Origin: Calditrichota bacterium
GTDB lineage: Bacteria; Electryoneota; RPQS01
Direction of reading: 5' to 3'
Length of the DNA: 7,201 bases
Assembly: GCA_020057985.1 (NCBI GenBank)
Contig: JAGVEU010000245.1
Location: forward strand, 1-7,201
This document shows positions 6,134 through 7,201 of this stretch, piece after piece. Position 1 is the first letter of the stretch, and every line of letters starts with the position of its first letter. The notes below the pieces were generated by a model. That model was not told the DNA's origin and did no database searches. It saw only the letters and a list, made by a program, of their open reading frames with translations. Made by a program: the position numbers and the translations under genes.

Positions 6134-6148
6134 TACTTCTCGGAAGTA
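6134..6148. promoter_or_regulatory. 15-bp palindrome upstream of ispE, possible operator
   Basis: TACTTC and GAAGTA flank a 3-bp centre (6140-6142), giving a perfect 6-bp inverted repeat about 75-90 bp before the ispE start. It overlaps the edge of a weak -10-like TACTAT on the minus strand. This fits a dimeric repressor site, but there is no match to a regulator I can name, and a chance hairpin is possible. Confidence 0.25.
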
Positions 6149-6184
6149 GGTTCGATGTTGCTCGCCGAGCCGAATTATTACTAG

Positions 6185-6206
6185 CCAGCACCGTCCTCGG
6201 TGCTGG
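6185..6206. repeat. Perfect 9-bp inverted repeat with 4-nt loop
   Basis: CCAGCACCG (6185-6193) and CGGTGCTGG (6198-6206) enclose TCCT. The stem is strong and GC-rich but lacks a following U-run on either strand. Such intergenic hairpins often belong to multi-copy palindromic families; copy number cannot be judged from one window. Confidence 0.55.
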
Positions 6207-6284
6207 TCCGCAACCAGGCCGGAATCTGTGATCACACGCACTTTCGGGAAGAACTATATCTTGAAGTAAGTGAAGCCCGCTCTT

Positions 6285-6360
6285 CCCCCCTTAATCCCCC
6301 CACGAAGTGGGGGGAGATATCTTCCCTTTCCCCCACTTCGTGGGGGAAATACAAAGGGGG
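6285..6360. repeat. Composite C/G-rich palindromic intergenic element (REP/MITE-like)
   Basis: Two hairpins stand side by side. The first has stem arms 6295-6303 and 6307-6315 around GAA; the second has arms 6327-6336 and 6340-6349 around TTC. Their cores are reverse complements of each other, so the whole element is also one large imperfect palindrome. Its outer ends, CCCCCTT (6286-6292) and AAGGGGG (6354-6360), can pair too. This layout is typical of BIME/REP-like or short non-autonomous elements scattered between genes. No transposase or clear target-site duplication is seen. It could also act as a transcript-end stabiliser for the kinase mRNA. Confidence 0.7.
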
Positions 6361-6409
6361 CAACAAAGGAAAAGCTGGCATAATCCCTGATCTTGCCTCG
6401 ATATAGATA

Positions 6410-7201
6410 CTAAGTCACTCCTTCATAGCCTTGTTTTACAGGGGCGCGCTTCTTCTTGTCCTTCTTTTTTTCCGATCCGTAGTAGTAATAGTACTGGTAG
6501 TAATGGAAGTAGTAGTAGTACGAACCGTAGATCTTCTTGATGTCGAGTGCATTCACCACAATGCCCATCACCTGAGTTCCGACATTGCGGAGCAAGGACA
6601 CCGCACGCTCGATCTCGCGCTTATTGACATACCCGGAACCGACCACCAGGATCGCTCCGTCCACACGTGTCGCCAGAATGGCAGCATCCGTCACCGCAAT
6701 TACGGGCGGACTGTCGAGCAGGACGTAATCATACTTCGACCGCGCTTCTCTTAGGAACTCGCGCATTTTCTCCGATGCCACAAGTTCCGATGGATTCGGG
6801 GGTATGTCACCCGCCGTAATCACGTCCAGATTGTCTACTTCTGTCTTCTTAATTACGTCGTCGAAGGATAATGAGCCGATTAATACATTTGTCAGTCCAT
6901 AAGTCTTGTCCATTCGGAAAAAATTGTGTACGGCGGGACGACGCAAGTCGCTGTCCACCAGTAGCACCCGCGACCCTGCCTGAGCAATAGTAATTGCAAG
7001 ATTCGTGCAGGTAGTAGACTTACCCTCTTTTGATGCGGAGGACGTTATCAACAAGACGCGCTTGGGATTATCAATATCTGCAAACTGAATGTTCGTTCTC
7101 AGACTCCGGTAGGCCTCGCTGATCGGAGACTTGGGCGAGAATCGAGTAATCAGTTTCGCTTCTACACGCTCGATGTCCGCTTGCGTAAAACGTTTTCCCT
7201 C
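6410..7201 (-). CDS. Polysaccharide-type bacterial tyrosine autokinase, C-terminal kinase domain (5' partial)
   Basis: BY-kinase (Wzc/CpsD type) that autophosphorylates on tyrosine and controls chain length or export of exopolysaccharide at the inner membrane. The frame is open to the window edge, so 263 residues are visible. SPISEAYRSLRTNI (visible residues 25-38) is the hallmark just ahead of the kinase core. Walker A SSASKEGKST has Lys61, Walker A' VLLVDSDLRRP has Asp83 and Asp85, and Walker B YVLLDSPP has Asp163. The RVDGAILVVGSGYVNK region follows. The C-terminus carries a tyrosine cluster, 12 Tyr in 17 residues (225-241), then a Lys-rich stretch and one more Tyr. The N-terminal Wzz chain-length domain, if fused, would lie outside the window. 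It reads toward ispE but is separated by 350 bp of palindromic DNA. Confidence 0.93.
   Translation of the reverse strand, partial: EGKRFTQADIERVEAKLITRFSPKSPISEAYRSLRTNIQFADIDNPKRVLLITSSASKEGKSTTCTNLAITIAQAGSRVLLVDSDLRRPAVHNFFRMDKTYGLTNVLIGSLSFDDVIKKTEVDNLDVITAGDIPPNPSELVASEKMREFLREARSKYDYVLLDSPPVIAVTDAAILATRVDGAILVVGSGYVNKREIERAVSLLRNVGTQVMGIVVNALDIKKIYGSYYYYFHYYQYYYYYGSEKKKDKKKRAPVKQGYEGVT
6479..6529 (-). repeat. TAC-triplet repeat coding the tyrosine cluster
   Basis: Twelve tyrosine codons, all but one TAC, lie in 17 consecutive codons, broken only by Gly-Ser, Phe-His and Gln. The near-identical codon use makes a triplet repeat that could change length by replication slippage while staying in frame, altering the number of phosphorylation sites. 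Confidence 0.7.

Larger units (their letters stand above)
6060..6409. other. 350-bp gene-free region between the tyrosine kinase gene and ispE
   Basis: No reading frame here resembles a protein. It holds, in order, a 15-bp palindrome (6134-6148), a 9-bp-stem hairpin (6185-6206) and a composite C/G-rich palindromic element (6285-6360). It must include the promoter of the minus-strand operon if transcription starts just before ispE. The nearest minus-strand -10-like hexamer is TACTAT, next to the 15-bp palindrome, without a recognisable -35. The kinase gene enters from the high-coordinate side and probably ends its transcript here, although no hairpin is followed by a clear U-run. Confidence 0.6.

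Noticed and set aside
6285..6349. Ordinary intrinsic terminator of the tyrosine kinase gene
   Set aside because: Neither stem is followed by a U-run on the minus strand; termination may still occur here but the standard signal is not present.
6285..6360. CRISPR array
   Set aside because: There are only two hairpins, inverted rather than direct, with no regular spacers and no cas genes.
6200..6406. 68-residue plus-strand frame
   Set aside because: It is made largely of the palindromic repeat translated as protein, has no family resemblance and no ribosome-binding sequence; repeats of this kind commonly give spurious frames.

Overview
The window looks like a bacterial chromosomal core region with moderate GC. 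Most of it is one long minus-strand housekeeping operon, read from high to low coordinates: ispE, spoVG, tRNA-Gln(UUG), prs, rplY/ctc, pth, rpsF, ssb, rplI. Spacings are short (3 to about 95 bp) and I see no convincing terminator before the hairpin at 656-683. The order joins two widely conserved clusters: the spoVG/prs/ctc/pth neighbourhood known from Bacillus and others, and the rpsF-ssb-(rpsR)-rplI ribosomal cluster. No phylum marker is present. The combination of spoVG, tRNA-Gln before prs, a long CTC-type bL25 and C-rich intergenic palindromes suggests an environmental or candidate-phylum lineage (perhaps FCB-like or deltaproteobacteria-like), at low confidence.

Layout. 1-630 (+): 3' part of a membrane isoprenylcysteine/phospholipid-type methyltransferase, convergent with the operon. 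656-683: intrinsic terminator of the minus operon. 707-2224 (-): rplI, ssb, rpsF. No rpsR lies between ssb and rplI or between rpsF and ssb; the rpsF-ssb gap holds a GC-rich hairpin. 2228-3540 (-): pth and rplY. 3595-4665 (-): prs, whose only in-frame ATG shares one base with the encoded CCA end of tRNA-Gln (4665-4740). 4770-6059 (-): spoVG and ispE. 6060-6409: a gene-free stretch with three palindromic structures. 6410-7201 (-): C-terminal kinase domain of a polysaccharide-type bacterial tyrosine autokinase, ending in a very tyrosine-rich tail and running off the window edge.

How the genes work together: prs makes PRPP for nucleotide synthesis. rplY, rpsF and rplI supply ribosomal proteins, pth recycles peptidyl-tRNA, tRNA-Gln supplies glutamine decoding, and ssb serves replication and repair. 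ispE feeds isoprenoid synthesis (including the undecaprenyl carrier lipid), and spoVG is a nucleic-acid-binding regulator. It is a growth-rate type operon. The upstream tyrosine kinase belongs to a separate exopolysaccharide locus.

I found no clearly new defence, mobile or RNA system. The points most worth a second look are the one-base tRNA-Gln/prs overlap, the tyrosine-repeat tail of the kinase, the composite palindromic element, the missing rpsR and the unusual SSB tail.
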